A stretch of 64,000 nt of DNA from Bin52 sp965213935 (GTDB taxonomy: Bacteria > Pseudomonadota > Alphaproteobacteria > Thalassobaculales > Thalassobaculaceae). The translations under genes and the position numbers were made by a program. The DNA is taken from the NCBI GenBank assembly GCA_965213935.1, contig CBDCAO010000012.1:496001-560000 (forward strand), in the 5' to 3' direction. Positions 17,634 through 25,752 of this stretch are shown piece after piece. The notes beneath the pieces were generated by a model. It had not been told where the DNA came from. It saw only the letters and a program-made list of their open reading frames with translations, and searched no databases. Numbering within the stretch: position 1 is the stretch's first letter; the number at the start of each line of letters is the position of its first letter.

Positions 17634-18180
17634 ATGATGCGGCGGCTGTTTGTGGCGGTGACAGTGCCCGAACCCGTGCGCCGGCACCTGTCACTGCTTG
17701 CCGGCGGCATCCCGGGCGCCCGCTGGGTCGCCGCGGACAACCTGCACATCACACTGCGCTTTATCGGGGAGGTCGACGGCGCACTCGAGCAGGACATCGT
17801 CGACGCACTGGCCGGGCTGCACCCAGCCCGGCTTCGATATCAGGCTCGAGGGTGTCGGGCAGTTCGGGAGCGCCACATCGGTCCGCTCGCTGTGGGCCGG
17901 CGTGGCACCGTGCCCGGAGCTCCTGCAGCTGCACCGCGCCGTGCACCGGGCGGTCAGCCTCGCCGCAGCGCCCGCCGACCGTCGCAGGTTCCTGCCGCAC
18001 GTGACCCTGGCACGCCTGAAAGGGGCAGGCCCGCAGACGGTTGCCGGCTGGCTCGGCGCGCAGGCGCAGTTCCGGTCGACCGCATTCCGGGTCACGGAGT
18101 TCGTGCTGTTCGACAGCCGGCTCGGTCGCAAGGCGGCGCACTACACGCCGGTCGTGGAGTTTCCGCTGCTTGAGCGGTGA
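17634..18180 (+). pseudogene. thpR: RNA 2',3'-cyclic phosphodiesterase, split by a frameshift
   Basis: Members of this 2H phosphoesterase family open 2',3'-cyclic RNA ends or ligate tRNA halves in vitro. The first frame (from 17634) reads MMRRLFVAVTVPEP and WVAADNLHITLRFIGEV, containing the first HxT motif (HITL). Near 17820 the homology moves into another frame: PGFDIRLEGVGQFG, then RFLPHVTLARLKG with the second HxT motif (HVTL), ending VVEFPLLER. Both catalytic histidines survive, so a single one-base change would restore a normal 180-residue protein. It could be a real recent loss or a base-calling error. Confidence 0.8.
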
Positions 18181-18225
18181 GCGCACCCGCTTGGCATGTC
18201 GCCCGGGCGGTGCCACCCTGTCCGG

Positions 18226-18972
18226 ATGATCCGCACCGTCGCAGCAGCTGCGCTTGCCTGTGCCATCGGGTGGACACCCGCAAACACGGCGGAGGTCCGA
18301 GTTGACATGCAGCTGGTGCTGGCGGTGGACTCCTCGGCCAGTGTCGATGCCGGCGAGTTCGACCTCCAGATCAACGGCATGGCGCACGCGTTCCGCTCAC
18401 CCGAAGTGATCGAGGCGATCGCAAGCGGGTATTATCGTGCGATCGGCGTCACCCTGATCGAATGGTCAAGTTCCGACCAGCAGCGGGTGGACATTCCCTG
18501 GACCCTGGTCGACGGCCCGGCCACGGCCCGGGTTCTGGCCGAACGGATCAGCTCGCTGCCGCGGTCGGTGGAGACCGGAGCGACCTCGATTTCGGGTGCG
18601 CTGCTGTTCGCCTTCGAACTGTTCGAGACCGGACCGTTCCACGGCACCCGCCGTGTCATCGACATTTCCTGCGACGGGCGCAACAACAACGGCAACGATG
18701 TCGACCTGGTGCGCGACCTGGTGCTGGCCCGGGGGATCACCGTCAACGGGCTCACCATCCTGAACGAGCACCCCACTCTGGACATCTACTTCCGCCGCAA
18801 TGTGATCGGCGGCAGCGGTGCCTTCGTCGAGGTCGCCGACGACTACGAGGTTTTCGCCGAGGCGTTTACCCGCAAGCTGGTCCGGGAAATCCGCAATGTT
18901 CCGGTCGCGGCCCTCACGCCGCTTCCGCACGCAGCGCCGCAAACAGCGACTCTACGTCACGCGTATCGTTGA
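18226..18972 (+). CDS. DUF1194 family exported protein (VWA-like)
   Basis: The 248-residue protein has a signal peptide (MIRTVAAAALACAIGWTPA) and a von Willebrand A-like domain starting MQLVLAVDSSASVD, with the MIDAS-type DSSAS, then SISGALLFAFELFE and RRVIDISCDGRNNNG. DUF1194 proteins of this kind are common in alphaproteobacteria; function unknown. The ATG at 18226 precedes the signal peptide. The last 59 bases overlap the 3' end of the convergent aminotransferase gene, and the tail after VREIRNVPVAA looks unlike a domain end, so the original stop may have been lost. Confidence 0.85.
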   Translation: MIRTVAAAALACAIGWTPANTAEVRVDMQLVLAVDSSASVDAGEFDLQINGMAHAFRSPEVIEAIASGYYRAIGVTLIEWSSSDQQRVDIPWTLVDGPATARVLAERISSLPRSVETGATSISGALLFAFELFETGPFHGTRRVIDISCDGRNNNGNDVDLVRDLVLARGITVNGLTILNEHPTLDIYFRRNVIGGSGAFVEVADDYEVFAEAFTRKLVREIRNVPVAALTPLPHAAPQTATLRHAYR

Positions 18973-20053
18973 ACAGATAGGGACTGACCCGGATCGCACC
19001 GCCGCGCAGGCTGATGTAGACACCCCGGGCCGCGAGCCGCCGGTCGAGATCGGGCGGTGGCGGCCCGGACCCGCGAAGTCCGATGAAGTGCCCGATCCTG
19101 AACCGGGCGGGCGGGACGGTGTATCCCGCCTCGACGGCCCGCTCCGCGATCTCGTCAACGAGCGGGCGCAGTGTCCGCGCCACCTCGCCGACACCCCACC
19201 GGGTCAGCTGTTCGAGCGCGGTCCTGACCATCGGGACATGGATCATGCTGTTGCTGGCGCCCATGTCGAAACGCCGCGCACCGGCACCGAACCGGTCGGA
19301 ATACCCGATCCGTTGCGTCATCGGCGGCGCGCCGGCGCGCGGCCTGTGGTTGAGTTCCAGCGGCTGACCCTGCTGGCGGTGCGGCGCCACGTAGGTAAAC
19401 CCGGTGCAGTCGGGGCACAGGAGCCACTTGTACGCCGAGACCACGATGAAGTCCGCACCGATCCGCCCGACATCGGTCGGACAGGCGCCCATGGACTGGG
19501 TCGCGTCCACGACCAGCGGAATGCCGCGGTCCCGGCACAGGCCGCCGACCTTTTCCAGGTCGACCAGCGAGCCGTCAGTCCAGTGGCAGTTGGGCAGTGC
19601 GACCAGGCCGCAGGCCGGACCGATCGCATCCATCACCGCCGACGTCCAGTCGAAGTCCTCCGGCCGCGGCACGATCCGCAGACGCGCCTGCGACCGCTGT
19701 GCAAGACGTTTCCAGACGTAGTAGTTGGACGGAAACTGCTCGGCGAGCACCACGATATCCTGGCCCGGCGCAAGCGGGAGATTGGCGGCTGCCTGGGCCA
19801 GGCCAAAGCTCGTGGTCAGCGTGAGCGCGATATCGTCCCCCGATGCCCCGATCAGGCCTGCGAGCAGCTCGCGGCAGGCTTCGATCTCGCCGTCGATCCT
19901 GTGGCGCTCGGGGTCCCACGGCTGTGCCTTGCGCGAGACCGCGCGCCGGCCCGCCTCGGCACTGGCATGCAGGCAGGGAGACTGGGAGGCCGAGTTGAGC
20001 CACACCACGTCGTGCGGGATTTCGAACAGGTGCTTCTGGTTCCCAAGCGGCAT
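18914..20053 (-). CDS. class V-fold PLP-dependent aminotransferase/lyase
   Basis: A 379-residue fold-type I PLP enzyme similar to cysteine desulfurase-like and isopenicillin-N-epimerase-like proteins. The N-terminus WLNSASQSPC, the cofactor-binding LVVDATQSMGACP (Asp, then Ser-Met) and the Schiff-base Lys in VVSAYKWLLCP (about residue 221) are clear; GGAIRVSPYLFNDTRDVESL closes the protein. No cysteine-rich active loop of NifS/IscS is evident, so cysteine desulfurase activity is not implied. It starts 22 bp after the flavoprotein reductase gene, so it may end the acyl-CoA operon. Confidence 0.87.
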   Translation of the reverse strand: MPLGNQKHLFEIPHDVVWLNSASQSPCLHASAEAGRRAVSRKAQPWDPERHRIDGEIEACRELLAGLIGASGDDIALTLTTSFGLAQAAANLPLAPGQDIVVLAEQFPSNYYVWKRLAQRSQARLRIVPRPEDFDWTSAVMDAIGPACGLVALPNCHWTDGSLVDLEKVGGLCRDRGIPLVVDATQSMGACPTDVGRIGADFIVVSAYKWLLCPDCTGFTYVAPHRQQGQPLELNHRPRAGAPPMTQRIGYSDRFGAGARRFDMGASNSMIHVPMVRTALEQLTRWGVGEVARTLRPLVDEIAERAVEAGYTVPPARFRIGHFIGLRGSGPPPPDLDRRLAARGVYISLRGGAIRVSPYLFNDTRDVESLFAALRAEAA

Positions 20054-20075
20054 GGGCTGGTGCCCTCCCCGTCAG

Positions 20076-22022
20076 CTACAGGCTTTCGGCGACGCCGTGG
20101 CCGCCCAGAATTGCGGACTGAAGATTGCGCGGTGACCGGCAGTCACCGGCCAGGTGCACCTCGAGCCCGCCGAGTTCGGCCACGAGTCCGTCACAGGCAA
20201 TCCGCGGCGTCGCATGCACTACCAGGTCGACCCCCTCGATCGCCGTCTGCTCGAGACTGTACGGGTTGCGCAGTTCCAGAACGCCGTCGGCGAACCGGAC
20301 GGTTTCCAGTGCGGGCAGAAGCGTGACCCCGGCAGAATGAAGCCTGCGGAACACGCCGATGGCACTGCAGTGATTGACCCCGCCGGCAAAGGCGGGACGG
20401 GACGTTGTCAGGATAACCCGGCGGAAGCTCCGGGCCAGCAGGTCGGCCACGCCGTAGACCGCCGCGGTCTGGTCCTCATCCACCAGCACCGCGCATTCTC
20501 CCCGGTGTTCGTGACCTGCGGCGACCAGGTCGCGGGCCGGGATCACCCGGGGGCCGGGCTCGAGACCAGGCGGCGGCCGCTGCACCGAACCCGTGGCCAG
20601 CACGACCGCGTCGGCGTCGTAGGAGCGGATACGGTCGGGATCCGCCCGGTGGCCGACGACGATCTCCACACCGTAGCGCTCGCACATCCGCAACTGGTGC
20701 TCGATGATCCGCCCCATCTCGTCGCGACCGGGCAGGTCGGCCTCGAGCCTGAGCGCGCCTCCCGGCCGGGAGCCACCGCAGAACATGGTCACTCCGTGGC
20801 CCCGGGCCGCAGCGACCCAGGCGGTCTCGAGCCCGGCGGGCCCGCCCCCGATGACCAGGACCCTTTTCGCGTTGGCCGCCGGTTCCGGCACCCTGTCCGC
20901 TTCGCCGGCCTGGCCGATGTACGGCGTGTGGTGGTCGGCCACCGGCTTGCCCCGGTGCACCTCGCCCCACGGGAAGTTGTCGAACACGCTTGGCCTGATG
21001 TCCCTGGCCTGTCCGCGCATCGCCTTGTTCGCCCACGCGGCATCGGCGATCAGGGCGCGGGTCATGCCGACCAGGTCTCCGTAGCCATCGGCCACCACCC
21101 TGTCGGCCAGCTCGGGCGTGCCGATGCGCCCCAGCGCCATCACCGGGATCCCGCCGGCGGCCTCGCGCATGCGCCGGTGCAGGTCGATGAAGTGGCCGGG
21201 CCTGAAGTACAGGTCCGGGACATGGGTCTCGAGACTGAGACTGAAATTGCCCTGGCCGTATGCCAGGTAGTCGAAATCCCCCGTCGCGGCCAGGCGGCGC
21301 GTGATCCGTTCCGCCTCGGCGGGGTCGATCCCGCCCGCCACACCCTCCTCAGCCGGCGCCTTCAGGCCGATTGCGAATGAGGAACCGCATGCCGCCCGGA
21401 TCCCTGCCGCGATCTCGCGAACGAACCTGGTCCGGCCCTCGAGATCGCCTCCGTAGATATCGGTCCGCGTATTCGACGCCGGCGACAGGAACTGCATGAT
21501 CAGGTACCCGTGGGCGCCATGCAGTTCCACGCCGTCGAAGCCGCAGGCGTGCAGGCGCCGCGCCGTCTCGACGAAGGTTCCGACCACGCGGACGACCTCA
21601 TCGGTCGACATCACGTGCGGAACCGTCCAGCTGTAGGGGTCGGGCAGGTCCGACACGCCGATCGGCGCCTTCGTCGGGTGCCACAGCTGCTGCCGGCCGG
21701 GATGCCACAGCTGTCCGATCAGCAGCGCGCCCTCGTCCTGCACGTCACGTGCGATGGCGCGGAACGCATCGTCGTTGACCGGTTCGTACCCGATCACGGT
21801 CGTCGACTGGGCGATGGCCTCGGGATCCACCGCGATGATCTCGGTGACCAGCATGGCGGCACCGCCGCGGGCCCGTTCGAGCAGGAAGTGGCGCCACGGA
21901 TCGGTAATCCGGTTGTCCCTGGCCAGGTTGGTCACAGTGGCGCACAGGCAGACACGGTTGCGCAGCCGTCGGCCGGCCACCACGATCGGCGAGAACAGGG
22001 CGGGGAACGCGGGGTCGGTCAT
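20076..22022 (-). CDS. old-yellow-enzyme/2,4-dienoyl-CoA-reductase-like flavoprotein lacking Fe-S cysteines
   Basis: A 648-residue protein with an N-terminal FMN TIM barrel (LFSPIVVAGRRLRNRVCL; HACGFDGVELHGAHGYLIMQFLSP with the active-site residues; VMALGRIGTPELAD) and a C-terminal FAD/NAD(P)-binding half (VLVIGGGPAGLETAWVAAARG, about residue 390). In 2,4-dienoyl-CoA reductase and trimethylamine dehydrogenase a CxxCxxxC...C 4Fe-4S motif lies between the halves, just after RALIADP; here that place reads RPSVFDNFPWGEVHRGK and has no cysteine. Electron transfer between the flavins must differ or the protein has another job. The start MTDPAF is preferred to the MEDVH upstream. A 201 bp gap separates it from the thiolase gene. 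Confidence 0.87.
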   Translation of the reverse strand: MTDPAFPALFSPIVVAGRRLRNRVCLCATVTNLARDNRITDPWRHFLLERARGGAAMLVTEIIAVDPEAIAQSTTVIGYEPVNDDAFRAIARDVQDEGALLIGQLWHPGRQQLWHPTKAPIGVSDLPDPYSWTVPHVMSTDEVVRVVGTFVETARRLHACGFDGVELHGAHGYLIMQFLSPASNTRTDIYGGDLEGRTRFVREIAAGIRAACGSSFAIGLKAPAEEGVAGGIDPAEAERITRRLAATGDFDYLAYGQGNFSLSLETHVPDLYFRPGHFIDLHRRMREAAGGIPVMALGRIGTPELADRVVADGYGDLVGMTRALIADAAWANKAMRGQARDIRPSVFDNFPWGEVHRGKPVADHHTPYIGQAGEADRVPEPAANAKRVLVIGGGPAGLETAWVAAARGHGVTMFCGGSRPGGALRLEADLPGRDEMGRIIEHQLRMCERYGVEIVVGHRADPDRIRSYDADAVVLATGSVQRPPPGLEPGPRVIPARDLVAAGHEHRGECAVLVDEDQTAAVYGVADLLARSFRRVILTTSRPAFAGGVNHCSAIGVFRRLHSAGVTLLPALETVRFADGVLELRNPYSLEQTAIEGVDLVVHATPRIACDGLVAELGGLEVHLAGDCRSPRNLQSAILGGHGVAESL

Positions 22023-22223
22023 GTGGACATCTTCCATGCCGGGTTGGCGGCGACTGTAGCACCGAACGTGCGCACCCGGGCGGCGGGAACGCCGCTTTCC
22101 CCGACACCATGCGCACGGGAGAACACCGCGACGGACAACGACGGTGCTGGCACCACCCGGTCCTCACCGGGCAAGTGCGGCCGAGCGACGTGCTGGCGCG
22201 GTGGACGGGCCCGGGGAGCGCTC

Positions 22224-23363
22224 TCAGGCCACGTTGGTCAGCACGACGGTGCCGCTCGCGCCGAACATGCCCCCCACACCGTGCACCACCGAGATCTCGG
22301 CGTCCTCGACCTGGGCCGGGGCCTCGCCGCGCATCTGGCGCACGCCTTCCTGCAACGCGTACATGCCGTACATGCCCGAGTGCATGTAGCTCAGCCCGCC
22401 ACCGTTGGTATTGAGCGGCAGCGAACCGCCCGGCCGGGTGTGGCCCTCGGCGATGAACGGCCCCGCCTCGCCTCGGTCGACGAAACCGAGATCCTCCAGA
22501 CCGTAGATGGGCAGGTGGGCGAAGGCGTCGTAGATCATCAGGTGATCGACGTCGCCGTGACTGATGCCGGCGGATGCGAACGCCCTCGCCCCGGCAACCC
22601 GGAACGCCGCCGAGGAAGTGAAATCGTCCATCTGGCTGATCAGTGGCGTCTCGCCGCTCTCTCCGGATCCGCGGACGTAGACCGGGGGCCTGCGCATGTC
22701 ACGCGCCCGCTCGGACCGGGTCAGCACCAGGGCGCCGCCACCGTCGGTGACCAGGCAGCACATCAGCAGCCGGAACGGGTAACAGATCATCCGCGAGCCC
22801 AGCACGTCGTCGACCGTGATCGGATCGCGGAAACTCGCACGCGGATTGAGGCCGGCCCATTCGCGCTGTACGACGGCGACCATCGCCAGCGTCTCCTCGG
22901 TCAGGCCGTACTGCTTCATGTAGCGCAGCACCGGGATGGTGAACATCGTCGGCGGCCTGGTCACCCCGTAGGGCCGTTCGAACTGCTGCTGGAACAGCGA
23001 GGGGAAGATCGACGAGCCGTGCCGGCCGAGCCCCGAGCGCCCGCTTTCGCCGTGGGTGATCAGGACGGTGGTGCAGAGCCCCTCGTTGATCGCGGCGGCG
23101 GCATGGCGCACCAGCAGCATGAAGGAACAACCGCCGACCGAGGTCCCGTCCAGCCACTCGGGCACGATGCCGAGGTAGTGCGCGATCTCGACCGGGTTGT
23201 GACCTCCGGTCGCGATTCCGTCGATGTCGCCGAGCTCGAGCCCGGCATCGGTGATCGCGTTGAGCGCCGCGTCGGCATGCAGCTGCACCTGCGACATGGT
23301 CGGGACCTTGCCGAGCTCGGTGGTTTCCGAAGCACCAACAATGGCAACGGAGTTGGGCCTCAT
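22224..23363 (-). CDS. thiolase-like (SCP2/Ltp2-type) protein
   Basis: The 379-residue protein has the SCP2-type thiolase fold: MRPNSVAIVGASETTELGK, DGTSVGGCSFMLLVRHAAAAI, the YDAFAHLPIYGLEDLGF block, LPLNTNGGGLSYMHSGMYGMY with an active-site His, and VVHGVGGMFGASGTVVL. In this family, members paired with DUF35 proteins include thiolases and the steroid side-chain retro-aldolase Ltp2; the usual GGSS is GGCS here, leaving one Cys at the nucleophile region. It follows the DUF35 gene with essentially no gap, which fits a two-protein complex. Whether it cleaves by thiolysis or by retro-aldol reaction cannot be told from the sequence. Confidence 0.85.
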   Translation of the reverse strand: MRPNSVAIVGASETTELGKVPTMSQVQLHADAALNAITDAGLELGDIDGIATGGHNPVEIAHYLGIVPEWLDGTSVGGCSFMLLVRHAAAAINEGLCTTVLITHGESGRSGLGRHGSSIFPSLFQQQFERPYGVTRPPTMFTIPVLRYMKQYGLTEETLAMVAVVQREWAGLNPRASFRDPITVDDVLGSRMICYPFRLLMCCLVTDGGGALVLTRSERARDMRRPPVYVRGSGESGETPLISQMDDFTSSAAFRVAGARAFASAGISHGDVDHLMIYDAFAHLPIYGLEDLGFVDRGEAGPFIAEGHTRPGGSLPLNTNGGGLSYMHSGMYGMYALQEGVRQMRGEAPAQVEDAEISVVHGVGGMFGASGTVVLTNVA

Positions 23364-23364
23364 C

Positions 23365-23778
23365 TCACGACTCCCGGGCCGGTCTGAACTGGGGCAGGGT
23401 GATCTCGTCGTTGATCTTCTCGAAACACACCTCGAGCGGCATGTCGAGGACCAGCGCTTCGGGTGTCTGCGCGCATTCGAGGATGTTGCACATCATCTTC
23501 GGACCCTCCTCGAGCAGCGCCACGGCAATGGCGTAGGGCGGCTCGAATCCGGGCGCCGGCAGATGGCTGATGACGTAGCTGTGCAGCGTGGCCCGGCCGG
23601 ACGCGCGGAATACCGACACGTCGGTCGAGCCACATTTGGGACAAAAATGCCGCGGCGGGAAGTAGACCGTCCCGCAGGCCTCGCAGCGCTGCAGCCGCAG
23701 TTCGCCGCGGCGGGTCCCTTCCCAGAAATGGCTGGTCTCAGGCGTGGGCCGCGGCAGTTCGCGTTCGCCCTGTGGCAT
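23365..23778 (-). CDS. DUF35 OB-fold/zinc-ribbon acyl-CoA-binding partner
   Basis: A 137-residue protein with a rubredoxin-like zinc ribbon CEACGTVYFPPRHFCPKCGS (residues about 33-52) followed by an OB-fold. Such proteins bind acyl-CoA and activate a thiolase or aldolase partner; in steroid degradation the ChsH2 DUF35 domain partners Ltp2. Its stop lies next to the thiolase-like start, and it is 30 bp after the MaoC hydratase gene. Confidence 0.9.
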   Translation of the reverse strand: MPQGERELPRPTPETSHFWEGTRRGELRLQRCEACGTVYFPPRHFCPKCGSTDVSVFRASGRATLHSYVISHLPAPGFEPPYAIAVALLEEGPKMMCNILECAQTPEALVLDMPLEVCFEKINDEITLPQFRPARES

Positions 23779-23808
23779 GGATTGTCCCCTCCGGTTGGCG
23801 CCCGCGGA

Positions 23809-24678
23809 TCAGTCCGCGATCTCCGCGCGTCCGTTGTTCAGCACCACCACGTCGCGTTCGACGACGCGGGAGCGGAACGACACCACCGGGCCGTCCTGCC
23901 AGATCTCGGTGCGGATTGTCTCTCCGGGATAGACGGGAGCGGAAAACCGCAGCTGCATCGCCCTGAAGCGGCGCGCGTCGTACCCGCAGCACGTCCTGAG
24001 CAGTGCGTGTCCCGCCACGCCCAGGGTGCACAGACCGTGCAGGATCGGCTTTTCGAACCCCGCCGCCCGGGCCACCGCCGGGCTGGCATGCAGCGGGTTC
24101 CAGTCACCCGACAGCCGGTAGACCAGTGCCGCCCGGGCCACGGTCGGAAGGTCGACCACCATGTCGGAAGCACGCTCGGGCAGGCGGTGCGGGGCCGGGG
24201 CCTCGTCGCTCGGGCCACCGTAGCCGCCGTTTCCGCGCGCGAACGTGGTCGAGGTCAACGTGGCAAGCGGCGTTCCGGACCCGGTATCGGTAAGCGTGCG
24301 CTCGGTCAGGATCAGCGCACCCTTGCCGGCTCCCTTGTCGACTACCCCGACGATACGGGAAGCAGCCGAGATCGTCGCCTCGACCGGGATCGGCGCATGC
24401 AGTTCAAGCTTCTGCTCGCCGTGCAGGATGCGGACCCAGTCGACGCCGCTCTCGGGGTCGCGCGCCCAGAAGCCGGGGCTGCCCAGGACCACCGCCATGG
24501 TGGGCAGGGCGGCAAATCCGTCCGCTTCCTCGAACACGTAGCGCAGCTCGTCCTCGTCCATCGGGTCGGTGCCCAGTCCGACGCCGAGCGCGTAGAGAAT
24601 GGTGTCGCGCGCGCCGTAGGTCTGCCTGACCTCGTCGAAGGACCAGTTCTTCAGGCGGTGGTAGTCGAAGGTCGCCAT
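23809..24678 (-). CDS. MaoC-type (R)-specific enoyl-CoA hydratase 2
   Basis: A 289-residue double hot-dog protein like the hydratase-2 domain of peroxisomal multifunctional enzyme 2. The N-terminal lid half has YGARDTILYALGVGLG and FEEADGFAALPTMAVVLG; the catalytic half has LSGDWNPLHASPAVARAAGF then PILHGLCTLGVAGHALL, with Asp and His in the hydratase motif. It adds water to a 2-enoyl-CoA giving a (3R)-hydroxyacyl-CoA. It is 14 bp after the SDR gene, which looks like the dehydrogenase half of the same eukaryotic fusion. Confidence 0.92.
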   Translation of the reverse strand: MATFDYHRLKNWSFDEVRQTYGARDTILYALGVGLGTDPMDEDELRYVFEEADGFAALPTMAVVLGSPGFWARDPESGVDWVRILHGEQKLELHAPIPVEATISAASRIVGVVDKGAGKGALILTERTLTDTGSGTPLATLTSTTFARGNGGYGGPSDEAPAPHRLPERASDMVVDLPTVARAALVYRLSGDWNPLHASPAVARAAGFEKPILHGLCTLGVAGHALLRTCCGYDARRFRAMQLRFSAPVYPGETIRTEIWQDGPVVSFRSRVVERDVVVLNNGRAEIAD

Positions 24679-24692
24679 GACGTCTCCAGGTG

Positions 24693-25610
24693 TCAGATCG
24701 GATCCCAGCTGAACACGTCCGCCGACCTGTCAAGCGGGTAGAAGTTGGCCGACATTGCCGGGATGGCATGGTCAAGCACGGTTTCCGGCGTCCATCCCTC
24801 GGCCCGGTGTACCGAGCGCAACGGACGGGACTGTCCCATCAGGAAGATCTCGTTGTTCCGTACCCCGAAGATCTGGCCGGTCACCGTGGACCGGTCCGAA
24901 CACAGTGCAACGGCAACCGGCGCGATCTTTGCGGTGGTCATGGTCTTGAGCTTTTCCACCCGCTCCCGCTGTGCCTCGTCACCGATGGGGATGGTGCCGA
25001 TCATCCGGCTCCAGGCGAAGGGCGAGATGCAGTTCGACCGCACGTTGAACCGCGCCATGTCGAGCGCGATCGACTTGGACAGCCCGGCGATGCCGAGCTT
25101 CGCCGCCGCGTAGTTGGCCTGGCCGAAGTTGCCGATCAGCCCGGAGGTCGACGTCATGTGGATGAAAGCGCCGGACTCCTGATGGCGAAACACCGTCGCG
25201 GCCGCCCGGCTGACGTTGAAACTGCCCTTCAGGTGAACCGAAATCACCGAATCCCAGTCGTCTTCGGTCATCCTGTGGAAGATGACGTCACGCAGGATGC
25301 CGGCGTTGTTGATGACGACGTCGAGGCGGCCGAACTCGGACATGGCCTGGTCGACCATGCCCTGGGCGGCATCGAAATCCGACACGCTGTCGAAGTTCAC
25401 CACCGCTGCTCCGCCGACGTCCTCGATCTCCTTTGCCACCTCGAGTGCCGGGATGCGGTCCGCCCCCTCGCCCCGGGTGGTGCCACCGGGGTCGTTGACC
25501 ACCACCTTCGCACCTGCCGCAGCGAAGGCCAGTGCGTAGTCCCGGCCGATTCCGCGGCCGGCTCCGGTCACGAGCGCGACCTTGCCCTCGAGCAGCCTGT
25601 CTTGTGTCAT
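24693..25610 (-). CDS. SDR resembling the (3R)-hydroxyacyl-CoA dehydrogenase of MFE-2
   Basis: A 305-residue SDR. TGAGRGIG (about residues 15-22), VVVNDPGGTTRGEG, NNAGILRD, STSGLIGNFGQANYAAAKLG with the YxxxK pair, and a C-terminal extension with IFGVRNNEIFLMGQSRP fit the HSD17B4-like group that oxidises (3R)-hydroxyacyl-CoA. It is first in a minus-strand operon with hydratase 2, DUF35 and the thiolase-like gene, so dehydrogenation, hydration and C-C cleavage follow gene order. The 25 codons upstream of the ATG are open but have no support. Confidence 0.9.
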   Translation of the reverse strand: MTQDRLLEGKVALVTGAGRGIGRDYALAFAAAGAKVVVNDPGGTTRGEGADRIPALEVAKEIEDVGGAAVVNFDSVSDFDAAQGMVDQAMSEFGRLDVVINNAGILRDVIFHRMTEDDWDSVISVHLKGSFNVSRAAATVFRHQESGAFIHMTSTSGLIGNFGQANYAAAKLGIAGLSKSIALDMARFNVRSNCISPFAWSRMIGTIPIGDEAQRERVEKLKTMTTAKIAPVAVALCSDRSTVTGQIFGVRNNEIFLMGQSRPLRSVHRAEGWTPETVLDHAIPAMSANFYPLDRSADVFSWDPI

Positions 25611-25752
25611 GACGCGATTCTCCACGGTTTCACGCCGGGTTGCGTGGCTTGCGCACCGGTCCGGTTGAGAGTACCAAGGCCACACTTAGTTCAAGACGGA
25701 CCGGTTTTCCATCACCTGCGTGATGGGATCGGAACCGGGCGGGAGGAGCGCG

